Position numbers and translations under genes: made by a program. A model generated the notes under the pieces. That model did no database searches. It was not told the origin of the DNA and saw only the letters and a program-made list of their open reading frames with translations. Source: JAYWDA01 sp043779185 (lineage in GTDB: Bacteria; Bdellovibrionota; Bdellovibrionia; Bdellovibrionales; Bdellovibrionaceae). From it: a DNA stretch of 48,303 nucleotides. Below are positions 32,288 through 41,052 of this stretch, one piece after another. Location: positions 1 through 48,303 of the forward strand of contig JAYWEQ010000108.1 in the NCBI GenBank assembly GCA_043779185.1. Direction: 5' to 3'. How positions within the stretch are numbered: the stretch's first letter is position 1; each line of letters begins with the position of its first letter.

Positions 32288-34285
32288 AGCCGATAAAAGT
32301 TTTTGACTTAACGCGCGGGCCTCTTTGACGATCTTTTTTAAAGACTCGGGCTCGGAATATTTGCTGACCATTTCTTCGGGGGCAAAAGAGAGGACCTGAT
32401 AAAGTTCAAAGGCTTTATTTAAAGGCTCGCCCAGCTCTCGACGCACTGAAGGGGGCACTTTTTCGAGCAAACGATTGATCTCTTGCACGGCGCCACCATC
32501 TCCCGTTGCTTCCCCTAGTAAAAAATAAAAAACATTCATCAAGTCACTACCGACTTTTTTATGATCACTGGCTTTCAGCGCGGCCTCGACTTTGAAGAAT
32601 CTTTTTTCAACAAGCTCTTTCAAGCTTTTCTTCCGTTGCCCCCAGCCCAATTCATTTCGAGCCTTTAGCAAAAGACCCATTATCATCAAAAAATAAATAC
32701 TTCCTAACACCGAGGGGTTGCTTGTCAAACCAGTCCATGCCGTGCTGATTTGAGACTCAGCTACGGGAGGTGGCAGCTGTGGAATCACTTTTTTATCGAC
32801 ACTAGTAGACTCTTTATTTTGATTGCCGTCGTTGACAGCACCCACGGGAGCTTGAGTATTTTCAGAAATTTCTAAATCGACGGCTGCGGTTTTTTTCTGG
32901 TAATATTTTTTCGTTGTGGCATCAAAAAGACTGACTGTGATTTCAGGGATATGCAAAATCCCCTTTTCCCGAGGAATCATTAAAATATCAAACTGCTTAT
33001 AACTTCGCCCGTCTTTAAAAAATTTTGATTCAGATTTAGTATCATACATTTCAATTGTTTTCGGCCAACTGATCGCTGGAAGATCAATTAGTTTTGCATT
33101 TCCATACCCTTCAAAGCGAACTCGCAAATTAAAGGGCTGATTAACGGGAAATTTTTGACCTTCAACGGAGGTTTGAACTTCAAATTGACCAACAGCTCCA
33201 GCAAAATCCTGCGGTCGATTTTCAGTTGGTAGAGGTTTGACAGTGATGGGAACCCTCTCGCTGGAGCGAGTGTATTCGTTGGCCGAGCCTAAGCCGAAGC
33301 CTTGCTGAGGTAATCTGACTCGAGACTTAATTTTATACTCATCAATAATCGCCGTTCCGGGCTTAATGGGAAAAAGAGCATGCGAGGCTAGTAAGGCCTT
33401 CCTATAAGGAATACCATTGACGACTTCCTCAGTGAATTGAATACTTGGAACCTCTTCAATAATCTCTTTCCAAAAACTTTTCAGGTCCGGAAACTTTACG
33501 CGATCTAAGCTCTCCATTTGTCCACGGGTATAAATATACCAAGACACACTGATTTGTTCGCCCTCAAAGACTTCTGTTTTATCAACTTCAACTTGAACAA
33601 AAAAAGCTTCATTGGGATTGGTCGGCAATGTTCGTAATTGCGGATCGACCCTACGCCGATGCAAACCTTGATTGGGATCGGTCGGCATTCCCCCGCTGCC
33701 ATTGTTTCCGGCAGGCGGAGCTCGTCGATTCAAAAGTTGATTGAACATCTCTTCTTCTAAACGATCGATATCTTCCATGGAATTAGCACCTGGCCAACTA
33801 AACCCAGGAGGTAAATTATTTCGTGGTGCCTGGGGCCGGCCACGGGGCTTCTTTCCAGCGCCGGCGCCAGAGTTAGTCCCTGAATCTGAGACCACCACCA
33901 TGATGGGCTGCGTGCGATAAATTTTTCCACTGACTTTCACATCAAGAGCCGGAATCGACAAACGACCTGCTTTCATAGGGGCCAGTGCAAAATTAAAATC
34001 TTTCCGCCGTTGTGTTTCCCAATCCATCCCTGAAGGCGTCGACACCATTTTCTGACTGACAGAGGTTGAGTCCCAGGTGTTGTCCAAACGGAAGCCATCC
34101 ATGTCAGTCAGACGCGGAGATTCAATATCAACTGATTCATTGGATAAAACCGAGACTGTCAACGTGATTGCTTGTTCGATCGAAGTCTCATTGGAGTCAA
34201 CACTGGCCTGCACAGTCACAGCCCCCGCCGAAATGACGAACAAAAAACTGATCGCAAATAATAATAACTCACCAGTCTTTGTCAC
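32255..34285 (-). CDS. batD: BatD-family protein
   Basis: Oxygen-tolerance (BatD) family, about 676 residues. Signal-like N-terminus (LLLFAISFLFVISAGAVTVQA), three or four beta-sandwich domains facing the periplasm, a transmembrane helix near residue 555 (SIYFLMIMGLLL) and a helical cytoplasmic tail. A Gly/Pro/Asn-rich linker lies near 155-210. The start is set at the GTG at 34285, with AAGGAG 6 bases upstream, inside the end of batC; in-frame ATGs at 34303 and 34324 lack a ribosome site. It is the last gene of the moxR-bat run. In Bacteroides these genes affect aerotolerance; their biochemical role is unsettled. Confidence 0.9.
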   Translation of the reverse strand: MTKTGELLLFAISFLFVISAGAVTVQASVDSNETSIEQAITLTVSVLSNESVDIESPRLTDMDGFRLDNTWDSTSVSQKMVSTPSGMDWETQRRKDFNFALAPMKAGRLSIPALDVKVSGKIYRTQPIMVVVSDSGTNSGAGAGKKPRGRPQAPRNNLPPGFSWPGANSMEDIDRLEEEMFNQLLNRRAPPAGNNGSGGMPTDPNQGLHRRRVDPQLRTLPTNPNEAFFVQVEVDKTEVFEGEQISVSWYIYTRGQMESLDRVKFPDLKSFWKEIIEEVPSIQFTEEVVNGIPYRKALLASHALFPIKPGTAIIDEYKIKSRVRLPQQGFGLGSANEYTRSSERVPITVKPLPTENRPQDFAGAVGQFEVQTSVEGQKFPVNQPFNLRVRFEGYGNAKLIDLPAISWPKTIEMYDTKSESKFFKDGRSYKQFDILMIPREKGILHIPEITVSLFDATTKKYYQKKTAAVDLEISENTQAPVGAVNDGNQNKESTSVDKKVIPQLPPPVAESQISTAWTGLTSNPSVLGSIYFLMIMGLLLKARNELGWGQRKKSLKELVEKRFFKVEAALKASDHKKVGSDLMNVFYFLLGEATGDGGAVQEINRLLEKVPPSVRRELGEPLNKAFELYQVLSFAPEEMVSKYSEPESLKKIVKEARALSQKLLSALTAEAPPEKA

Positions 34286-34979
34286 GAGGTTGCTCCTTCG
34301 CATCTTTACGATTGTAATCCGCACGAATTTTTTGCTCTTGTTGTTTCAGCTCGCCCAGAATTTTTTTAACATCACTTTCACTGATGTCACCTTTAAAGGG
34401 TCGTGGCTGATATTTTTTATTGGCTTGGTAATCTTTGGGTTCTTCCTTTTTATCCTTATCATCCTTTTTATCTTTGTCGTCTTTTTTATCATCCGGCTTT
34501 TTTTCTTTATTTTTATCATCTTTATTTTGCCCTTGACCGCCACCACCAGATTTTTGTTGCTGAGTCAAAAGTTCAATATTTGTTTTTGTTTCTTGGGAAC
34601 CAGGATTCAAATCTAATGCTTTTTGATACCAAACTAAAGCCTCATCGACCTTTCCCTGCTTAGCAATGCCTTGGGCCAAGTTAAATCGAGCCGCAAACTT
34701 AACCTGATTTTCTGTCGCTTTTTCTTCCGCGAAGGCATAAGACTTGATCGCCTTTTCAATATCCTTATTGGCATCAAGGCTGACCCCTAAGTTATTATGA
34801 AAGACGGGCTCAAAAGGCTTTAGTGACAAAGCTTGAACAAAGTTTTGCTGAGAGCCAGAAATGCTTTCAGACTTTAGCATTTTGACGCCACTATTATTGG
34901 CTAATATGGCCGAAAGTTCCTGCTTCTGAGTACAACCAAAAATAAAGATGATTAAAAAAGTCCCGATCAAACACTTCAT
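34269..34979 (-). CDS. batC: BatC-like TPR lipoprotein
   Basis: 236 residues. The signal ends in the lipobox FIFGC, predicting a lipoprotein. TPR repeats span about 45-145 (NNLGVSLDANKDIEKAIKSY, then VDEALVWYQKALDLNPG). From about 148 a very charged tract of alternating Lys and Asp (DDKKDDKDKKDD and similar) follows, then a short helical end. BatC proteins pair TPRs with such low-complexity tails. It starts with an ATGA overlap on batB and its end overlaps batD by 17 bases, so translation is coupled across the set. Confidence 0.9.
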   Translation of the reverse strand: MKCLIGTFLIIFIFGCTQKQELSAILANNSGVKMLKSESISGSQQNFVQALSLKPFEPVFHNNLGVSLDANKDIEKAIKSYAFAEEKATENQVKFAARFNLAQGIAKQGKVDEALVWYQKALDLNPGSQETKTNIELLTQQQKSGGGGQGQNKDDKNKEKKPDDKKDDKDKKDDKDKKEEPKDYQANKKYQPRPFKGDISESDVKKILGELKQQEQKIRADYNRKDAKEQPRDKDW

Positions 34980-36040
34980 GCTGGTGGCACCTCATAACGG
35001 CCACGCCACAAACGAAAATGAGTGCGTCGATCGCCTAAGATTAATTCGATAAGTCCAAATATAAACGCGAATAATAATGGCCACTGGAAGCGCTCGTCAT
35101 ATTGAACAGCGATAGAGCTTTCAAATAGCTTTTTTTCTAACTGAGCTATGTCGTCCACGACTTTTTTAATATGGGTGCCCCCGAAAGTGGCGTAGTAAAA
35201 AGAGCCCTGGCCTTTTTTTGCAAGCTCTCGTAAAGCGTCACCCTTGACTGTCGTAATTACCGTTTGTCCCTGACGATCTTTTTTATAATTTTTTAAATAT
35301 CCCATACCATCACGAACGGGAATCGTTCCGCCTTTTTCAGTTCCATAAGCGATCGTAAAAATTCGTACGCCTTTTTTAACTAATTCTTCAGCGGCCTTAT
35401 TCGCGCCGGGCTCATTGTCCTCGCCATCGGACGCGATCAATATCACGCGTGTCACCTTCACCACATCGTCGGATTCAATACCGCCGCGTTCAAAGGCTTT
35501 ATCAGCCACTGAAAGTGCTTCCTGAAAACTAGTCCCTTGAGTACTGACAGATTCCGTACTGAGAGATTCAATAAACATTTTAACAGCCGCCGGATCCGTC
35601 GTCAGCGGAGAAATTAATCCCGCATTACCAGCAAAGGCAACAATCCCGATTTTATTACCAGGCATTTGATCGACAATCCGACTTAGTTCAGCCTTTGCCT
35701 GTTCGAGCCGACTGGGCTTCACATCATCTGACAGCATGCTTTCAGAAACATCGACTAAAAACAAAATCTCAACACCTTCTGTTTTAATTTCCTGCTTGCT
35801 TTGGCCAGCTTGCGGCCTTGCCAGTGTAATGATAAATAAAATTAAAACACCAGCTTCTAAAAATCTTTTTAATCTTCTTTTCTTCAGCGAAAGAGATTTC
35901 GTCAAAAAAGGTGAAAGCCTGGCTCCAATTTTAGAATTTAAAATTTTACGAACTTGTCGATCCCGCCAAAAAGTCAGAACTAACAAAGCCACAAGCAACC
36001 AAAGCCATTTAAAAGCTGCAAAATTTTCGAATCGAAACAT
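34976..36040 (-). CDS. batB: BatB von Willebrand factor A protein
   Basis: 354 residues. Two N-terminal transmembrane helices (about 10-25 and 55-75) lead to a periplasmic vWA domain with an intact MIDAS, DVSES, in ILFLVDVSESMLSDDVKP, plus the distal TQGTS and ASDGEDNE motifs. A C-terminal transmembrane helix closes it. The start is the ATG at 36040, whose A is shared with the TAA stop of batA, preceded by AGGAGG. The frame continues upstream to 36109, but only within batA. BatA and BatB probably form a complex with BatD and BatC at the inner membrane; this is inferred from the family. Confidence 0.94.
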   Translation of the reverse strand: MFRFENFAAFKWLWLLVALLVLTFWRDRQVRKILNSKIGARLSPFLTKSLSLKKRRLKRFLEAGVLILFIITLARPQAGQSKQEIKTEGVEILFLVDVSESMLSDDVKPSRLEQAKAELSRIVDQMPGNKIGIVAFAGNAGLISPLTTDPAAVKMFIESLSTESVSTQGTSFQEALSVADKAFERGGIESDDVVKVTRVILIASDGEDNEPGANKAAEELVKKGVRIFTIAYGTEKGGTIPVRDGMGYLKNYKKDRQGQTVITTVKGDALRELAKKGQGSFYYATFGGTHIKKVVDDIAQLEKKLFESSIAVQYDERFQWPLLFAFIFGLIELILGDRRTHFRLWRGRYEVPPA

Positions 36041-37050
36041 TATGGCAGCCTCCTTAACAATGTCCGACTTAGAATTAACGACAGACAGTAAAGCAAAAGA
36101 CCAACCCACAAATAACCAGGAAATTTTTCTGTATAGCGCGTGAACTTATTAACATCAACTTTAGTTTTTTCTAAGGAATCGATATCTTTAAAAATACCTT
36201 CTAGCGAGTCCTCTTTCGAGGCACGGTAATACTTGCCGCCAGTTTCCGAGGCCATGCGGCTGAGAAGATCCGCATTCACTGTGCTTTCAAACGGCAAGTA
36301 GGTTTTAATTTTTTTTCCAAAAACATCTGTTTGATAAATCGGAATGCGGGTCGGTCCATCGTGCCCAATGCCCACGCTGTATACTTTGATGCCATAACCT
36401 TTGGCAATTTCTAAACCTGTTTCAGGATCGATGGTGCCGCTATTGTTTTCCCCATCGGTCATAAAAATCATCACTCGGCTTTTGGCCGTCGAATCTTTCA
36501 GTCGTCCGGCGGCATTGGCCATCGCCACACCGATCGCAGTCCCATCTTTGATATGAGCGTCTTTAGCTGTTGTAATTTCATCCACCCGGCTGATAAGCAT
36601 CGGATAATCTAAAGTCGGTGGCACCATGGTAAATGATTCGCCGGCAAAAACCACAAGGCCGATACGATCGGAATTTCTGCGTCCAACAAACTTCTTTAAA
36701 GTTTCTTTTGCTGACTCTAACCGATTCAAAGGCTTCATATCTTCAATCAACATACTGTCTGAAATATCCATACATATGATAATATCAATTCCTTCAACAT
36801 TTTTTCTGATTTTAGTATTGCCTTCGCGGGGGCGTGCCAGCGCCAGCACGACAAAGACCAGCGCTATAATTTTTAGGACTTCAGGTAATAAACTTAATTT
36901 TGCTTTGAAACCAGGACGTGCCGATTTCACTTCCTGCAAAGAACTGAACTGCAAGGAGGCTTCTTTTTTTCCCCGCCGCCATCGATTCCAAGCAAAAGCT
37001 AGAATTAACAGAATCAATAATAAAAAAGCACTTGGCGTATCCCAGGTCAT
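36040..37050 (-). CDS. batA: BatA von Willebrand factor A protein
   Basis: 336 residues with the same plan as BatB: an N-terminal helix (FLLLILLILAFAW), a second helix near 60-75 (IIALVFVVLALA), a vWA domain with complete MIDAS DISDS in IIICMDISDSMLIEDMKP, then KDGTAIG and MTDGENNSG, and a final helix (YLWVGLLLYCLSLIL). BatA and BatB are paralogues. The ATG overlaps the stop of the upstream Bat-associated gene (ATGA). A metal-dependent adhesion site suggests that it binds a partner protein in a MoxR-dependent cycle. Confidence 0.95.
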   Translation of the reverse strand: MTWDTPSAFLLLILLILAFAWNRWRRGKKEASLQFSSLQEVKSARPGFKAKLSLLPEVLKIIALVFVVLALARPREGNTKIRKNVEGIDIIICMDISDSMLIEDMKPLNRLESAKETLKKFVGRRNSDRIGLVVFAGESFTMVPPTLDYPMLISRVDEITTAKDAHIKDGTAIGVAMANAAGRLKDSTAKSRVMIFMTDGENNSGTIDPETGLEIAKGYGIKVYSVGIGHDGPTRIPIYQTDVFGKKIKTYLPFESTVNADLLSRMASETGGKYYRASKEDSLEGIFKDIDSLEKTKVDVNKFTRYTEKFPGYLWVGLLLYCLSLILSRTLLRRLP

Positions 37051-37943
37051 CGCAGACTGCCTTTCTGCGCAATTTCGTCCCGGGCTTTTGATATTTTCTC
37101 TGCGATGACTCTAAAGTTTTCTGTCAGCTGCACGACGTCTCGACTTTTTAAGTTTTTAGCTAGGCTGGCTTTACTCATTTCAAGCATCAATTTTTTCAGC
37201 TCTAAGCCATCACTTTCAAAAATTTCTGGATGATACTTTTTAACATCTTTTAAAATCTTTCGATCGGTCCACTTTAAGGCGGGCACTTTAAAGGTTCTTG
37301 TTAGAAACAATCGGAAGGCCTGATCGACTTCTTTTTGAAATTCAGAAAGAGTTTCAGCCGCTACTTCTTCATCGTAGAAAAATGCTTTTTCCCGGCGCCA
37401 AAGGCGGTACGCTTTATGAACTTCTGCAAGGGGCGACAAGGCCGAATCATGCTTTCTAAGATCTTCGATTAAATTTTTTCTTTGAAAATAAGTGCGCAAT
37501 TTTAAACCGACTAGGGTCGCTAGCAGAACTAAGATCAAGCCTAAGGTCAGCCATAAAGTCAGCGGCCAACTTATAGCCAGGGCCATGGGGCCAAAAGGTT
37601 CAACTTGGGCTTCTTGTTTTTGAATGACACTTTGAACTTCAAAGTTCACTTTTCCCAAATCAACTTTTTCTTCCCCTGATTTAAATTTTAAGGGCTGGAA
37701 CTGCTGTGCACCTGGCAGATAACTTGTCACTTCCAGCTGCAGCTTTTCAGGAGTTAAAAAATTTGCCGAAAGAATTTTCAAGGAGTGAGGGTTTTGATTT
37801 TCGGCAAATTCAATGGGCCAAATTTCAGGTTTAAAATTTTTAGGAAATTCCCCTTGGCATTCTAAAATAAAATGACGCCCGACTGTGATCACACCGTCTG
37901 GCAAACCTTCTATTTTAGGAATTTGCAATGCACATTCAGCCAT
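37047..37943 (-). CDS. Bat-operon membrane protein (DUF4381-like)
   Basis: 298 residues. An N-terminal beta-rich extracytoplasmic part (1-120) is followed by one transmembrane helix (about 132-150, PLTLWLTLGLILVLLATLVGL) and a helical cytoplasmic domain rich in charged residues. Position between the DUF58 and batA genes matches the small DUF4381-type gene usually found there. It overlaps the DUF58 gene by 8 bases and batA by 4. No signal peptide is obvious, so the membrane topology is uncertain. Confidence 0.75.
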   Translation of the reverse strand: MAECALQIPKIEGLPDGVITVGRHFILECQGEFPKNFKPEIWPIEFAENQNPHSLKILSANFLTPEKLQLEVTSYLPGAQQFQPLKFKSGEEKVDLGKVNFEVQSVIQKQEAQVEPFGPMALAISWPLTLWLTLGLILVLLATLVGLKLRTYFQRKNLIEDLRKHDSALSPLAEVHKAYRLWRREKAFFYDEEVAAETLSEFQKEVDQAFRLFLTRTFKVPALKWTDRKILKDVKKYHPEIFESDGLELKKLMLEMSKASLAKNLKSRDVVQLTENFRVIAEKISKARDEIAQKGSLR

Positions 37944-38811
37944 GGGCTCTTTTCCTAAAATACTTTATCAAAGGATCGAAGTAGTCCCCTTGTGTCACCA
38001 CATCAACTCGCTCGATTTGGGCTAACCTGAGCATTTTATCTCGAAGGGCTTTGCGTTGCTTATGGGATTGTTTGTAGGAATCGCGGAAAATGGCGGCCGA
38101 GGTATCGACAGTTATAATTTCACCGGTCTCAGGATCTTGCAAATCCACTAAACCCCATTGGGGAAGTTCGTCCTCAGCCATATCTTGCACGACACAAGCG
38201 ACCACATCGTGCCGATCACCTAAAATTCGTAAGGCTTTATCAAAACCTTCATCGACAAAGTCACTGAATAAAAAAATAGCCGCGCGCTTTTTTAAAATTC
38301 CATTCAGATACTGTAAGGCGGTATTCATTTTGGTCTGACTTGATTTAGGTTTAAAAAATAAAAGGTCGCGCAAAATTCGGTAAACATGGCCGCGGCCTTT
38401 TTTAGGCGGGACAAAATGTTCGACTTGATCTGAAAATAAAAGTAAGCCCACTTGGTCATTATTTTTGACAGCACTAAACGCCAGCACAGCAGCTAGATGA
38501 GTCATGATTTCACCTTTAAAAAAGGCGCCGGTGCCAAAGTCTGACGAACCACTAATATCGACCGCCAAAATTAGCGTCATCTCGCGCTCTTCTTCGAATT
38601 TTTTAATATAGGGCTTGCCAGCCTTGGCTGTCAGGGGCCAAGAAATGGCGCGGATATCATCGCCGGGCACGTATTCTCGAAAATCCGCAAAGGTCATTCC
38701 TTGGCCTTTAAACATCGTATGGTATTCTCCGGCAAATATATTATTCACCAGCTTCCGGGTGCTGAGCTCAATCAGTTTAACTTTTTTGAGGACCTCAACC
38801 GGAAAATCCAA
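37936..38811 (-). CDS. DUF58 / vWA-like protein
   Basis: 291 soluble residues. The DUF58 hallmark FADFREYVPGDDIRAISWPLTAK appears at about 42-64, followed by a vWA-like fold with MIDAS-type DISGS in LILAVDISGSSDF and the FLFSDFVDEGF strand. These proteins act with MoxR ATPases. A TTG at 38811 is the start, just after the moxR stop (TGATTTG), with AGGGTG as ribosome site. It is the second gene of the run. Confidence 0.93.
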   Translation of the reverse strand: MDFPVEVLKKVKLIELSTRKLVNNIFAGEYHTMFKGQGMTFADFREYVPGDDIRAISWPLTAKAGKPYIKKFEEEREMTLILAVDISGSSDFGTGAFFKGEIMTHLAAVLAFSAVKNNDQVGLLLFSDQVEHFVPPKKGRGHVYRILRDLLFFKPKSSQTKMNTALQYLNGILKKRAAIFLFSDFVDEGFDKALRILGDRHDVVACVVQDMAEDELPQWGLVDLQDPETGEIITVDTSAAIFRDSYKQSHKQRKALRDKMLRLAQIERVDVVTQGDYFDPLIKYFRKRAHG

Positions 38812-38812
38812 A

Positions 38813-39805
38813 TCACCCTACCTCGATCTGCGATAAGATTTCTTTGATGATGTCGTCAGTTTTTATATTTTCAGCCTCAGCTTCATAGGTCAGAATCAAA
38901 CGATGACGAAGCACATGGTAAATAATCGCTTTGACATCTTCGACGGTCACATAACCACGACCGCGCAAAAAGGCATGGGCTTTTGCGGCTCGAAGTAAAC
39001 TGAGCGTTGCCCTTGGCGAACCACCCACTTGAATCAAATTAGCGACGCGGCTTAAACCATACTCTGTCGGTTTTCGAGTCGCCATGACAATTTCAACAAT
39101 GTAATTCTTTACTTTTTTATCAACGTAAATTTGATCAGCACGCTCAGCGGCTCGGAGAAGTTCTTCTTTCGAAATCACCGGTTGAATCTGCGGCCGTTGA
39201 TTTTTCCCCATTCGCTCTAAGATTTCCATCTCTTCACCTTTGGTCGGATAATCAACGTTGATCTTAAACATAAAGCGATCCATCTGCGCTTCCGGCAACG
39301 GATAAGTTCCTTCTTGCTCTAACGGATTTTGAGTGGCAAGAACCAGGAATGGCACTTCTAACGTGTAAGTGTGCTCGCTGATGGTCACTTGTTTTTCGGC
39401 CATGGCTTCCAAAAGTGCACTTTGTACTTTTGCGGGGGCTCGATTGATCTCATCGGCCAGGACGATATTGGTAAAAATAGGTCCCTTCTTAGGAGCAAAC
39501 TCGCCACTTTTTGGATTAAAGATCATCGTGCCGATCAAGTCCGTAGGTAATAAATCAGGCGTGAATTGCACTCGCTGAAAATCTAATGAAATCGACTGTG
39601 ATACGGACGCAATCGTCAGCGTCTTAGCCAAGCCTGGAACGCCTTCCAGCAAGATGTGGCCGCCGGTCAAAAGCCCCATCATAATTCCTTCAACCATTTC
39701 CTTTTGACCAACCACGACTTTGCCGATTTCATTCATCATTCGTTCGACAAATTGACTTTCTTTTTGAATGGCCGCATTCAGCGCTAGAATGTCTATTTCA
39801 GACAC
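38813..39805 (-). CDS. moxR: MoxR-family AAA+ ATPase
   Basis: 330 residues. Walker A GVPGLAKT lies in GHILLEGVPGLAKTLT, Walker B in NIVLADEINRAPAKVQSALLEAM, sensor 1 in LVLATQNPLEQEGTYPLPEAQ, and an arginine-rich C-terminal lid. MoxR proteins are chaperone-like and act on partner vWA proteins; here the partners are encoded directly downstream (DUF58, BatA, BatB). GTG at 39805 is the start, with GGGAGG 5 bases upstream. It heads the seven-gene run and is divergent from the M48-like gene. Confidence 0.96.
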   Translation of the reverse strand: MSEIDILALNAAIQKESQFVERMMNEIGKVVVGQKEMVEGIMMGLLTGGHILLEGVPGLAKTLTIASVSQSISLDFQRVQFTPDLLPTDLIGTMIFNPKSGEFAPKKGPIFTNIVLADEINRAPAKVQSALLEAMAEKQVTISEHTYTLEVPFLVLATQNPLEQEGTYPLPEAQMDRFMFKINVDYPTKGEEMEILERMGKNQRPQIQPVISKEELLRAAERADQIYVDKKVKNYIVEIVMATRKPTEYGLSRVANLIQVGGSPRATLSLLRAAKAHAFLRGRGYVTVEDVKAIIYHVLRHRLILTYEAEAENIKTDDIIKEILSQIEVG

Positions 39806-39932
39806 ATAATCCTCCCTGATTTTATTTCCTCTCTATTTCATAGTTTTCTGTGGAAATTCGCAAGTTTAGACTTTCTCTGCCACGCCCTGCCACCGCTTGC
39901 TAAAGGACCCCAACCTAGGAGACAACTTTCTT

Positions 39933-40766
39933 ATGATCTCTAACTCTACAAAAGTCTGGGTTTTCATTGTTGGTATTTGCCTTTTCTTTTTGGTCCTTGG
40001 CTATCGGCTGGGCGATCGTGTCGGATTGCTGGCGGGTCTGTTCTTTGCCATCATTTTAAATTTGCTGATCTTTTTTTATGGTGAAGCTCATATCTTAAAT
40101 TTATTAAACGTGCGGCTGTCGGAAGGGCAAGATCCATGGGGCCTTCAACCCTTAATTAAAGACTACTCGTACCGTCTTGGGCTCAAACGTCTGCCAAGAC
40201 TTTATATTTTGGAAGCCAGCTCAGCCGTGGCTTTTTGCATTGGCATCGCTTGGCGCCAACCTTGTATCTGCATCAGCGAAGGCTTGCTGAAAAGATTTAC
40301 CGAAAAAGATTTAAGAGCTGTTGTCGCTTATCAAATGAGCCACATCCGTCGCATGGAAACTTTTGGATTTGGTGTCACCAGCGTTATAGCGAATACCCTT
40401 GTGGGCTTAGGACAATTTTTAGATCAATTCTGGCCGCCTAATTTTTTCTTAAATAAAAAACAGAAGCCTTTCTTAACATTATTATCACCCTTAGGATGGC
40501 TGATCATTCGTTCGGTTGTTCGAACTAAAACTTTTTATGAAAATGATGGCTTAGCCGCAGAGCTTGTTGGCGATCGACGCCGCGTCGCCGAAGTCCTTTG
40601 GCGGATGGAGGGACTGGCGGAAACCCAGCCTCTCAGGATTCCGCCCTGCACCAGTCACCTTTTTATGGTGAATCCTGAAGGCCTTGAACAAACAAATTTA
40701 TTTTTAAAATTTCATCCGACAATGGAATCAAGATTGCTAAAACTGGTGGGTTACTACCCTATCTAA
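39933..40766 (+). CDS. HtpX/M48-like membrane protein with degenerate active site
   Basis: 277 residues with HtpX layout: two N-terminal helices (about 9-27 and 31-50), then a domain with YILEASSAVAFCIG and RFTEKDLRAVV leading to the place where M48 peptidases have HEXXH. The sequence there is YQMSH (Y133-H137) in VVAYQMSHIRRME: the first His and the catalytic Glu are gone, only the second His remains. The later YENDGLAAELVG segment still resembles the third-ligand motif. Likely inactive as a protease, possibly a regulatory pseudo-enzyme. The start is ATG 39933 with TAGGAG 11 bases upstream. It faces moxR across a short divergent region and is followed by a DUF1844 gene. Confidence 0.8.
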   Translation: MISNSTKVWVFIVGICLFFLVLGYRLGDRVGLLAGLFFAIILNLLIFFYGEAHILNLLNVRLSEGQDPWGLQPLIKDYSYRLGLKRLPRLYILEASSAVAFCIGIAWRQPCICISEGLLKRFTEKDLRAVVAYQMSHIRRMETFGFGVTSVIANTLVGLGQFLDQFWPPNFFLNKKQKPFLTLLSPLGWLIIRSVVRTKTFYENDGLAAELVGDRRRVAEVLWRMEGLAETQPLRIPPCTSHLFMVNPEGLEQTNLFLKFHPTMESRLLKLVGYYPI

Positions 40767-40782
40767 TTTTTCAAAGGAGACA

Positions 40783-41040
40783 ATGATGGCCGATCAAAAA
40801 ATGGAAGCCTCTTTTTCTATGTTAGTCATGTCCATCGCCTCCAGTGCGGCAATGTCTTTGGGAATTGCACCCCACCCCGAAACCGGCCAAACTTCAAAGG
40901 ATAAGGCCATGGCTAAATTTAATATTGACCTGCTTGTTGTCATGCAAGAAAAGACAAAAAATAACCTTGATGAAGAAGAGAAAAAATTTCTTGATTCACT
41001 GGTCACTGATTTACAAACTAAATATCTTCAAATGACTTAA
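40783..41040 (+). CDS. DUF1844 family protein
   Basis: 85-residue helical protein with the DUF1844 pattern: FSMLVMSIASSAAMSLGIAP followed by a PETG turn, then FNIDLLVVMQEKTKNNLDEEEKKFLDSLVTDL. Family function is unknown; it is common in delta-type proteobacteria and related phyla. AAGGAGACA precedes an ATGATG, so either Met may start. It sits 16 bases after the M48-like gene and 12 bases before htrA. Confidence 0.88.
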   Translation: MMADQKMEASFSMLVMSIASSAAMSLGIAPHPETGQTSKDKAMAKFNIDLLVVMQEKTKNNLDEEEKKFLDSLVTDLQTKYLQMT

Positions 41041-41052
41041 AGCGGAGGCTCC

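Noticed and set aside
34346..34616. Lys/Ile-rich and Phe/Ile-rich frames opposite or within the batC tail
   Set aside because: They arise from the low-complexity Lys/Asp codons of batC in other frames and lack starts with ribosome sites.
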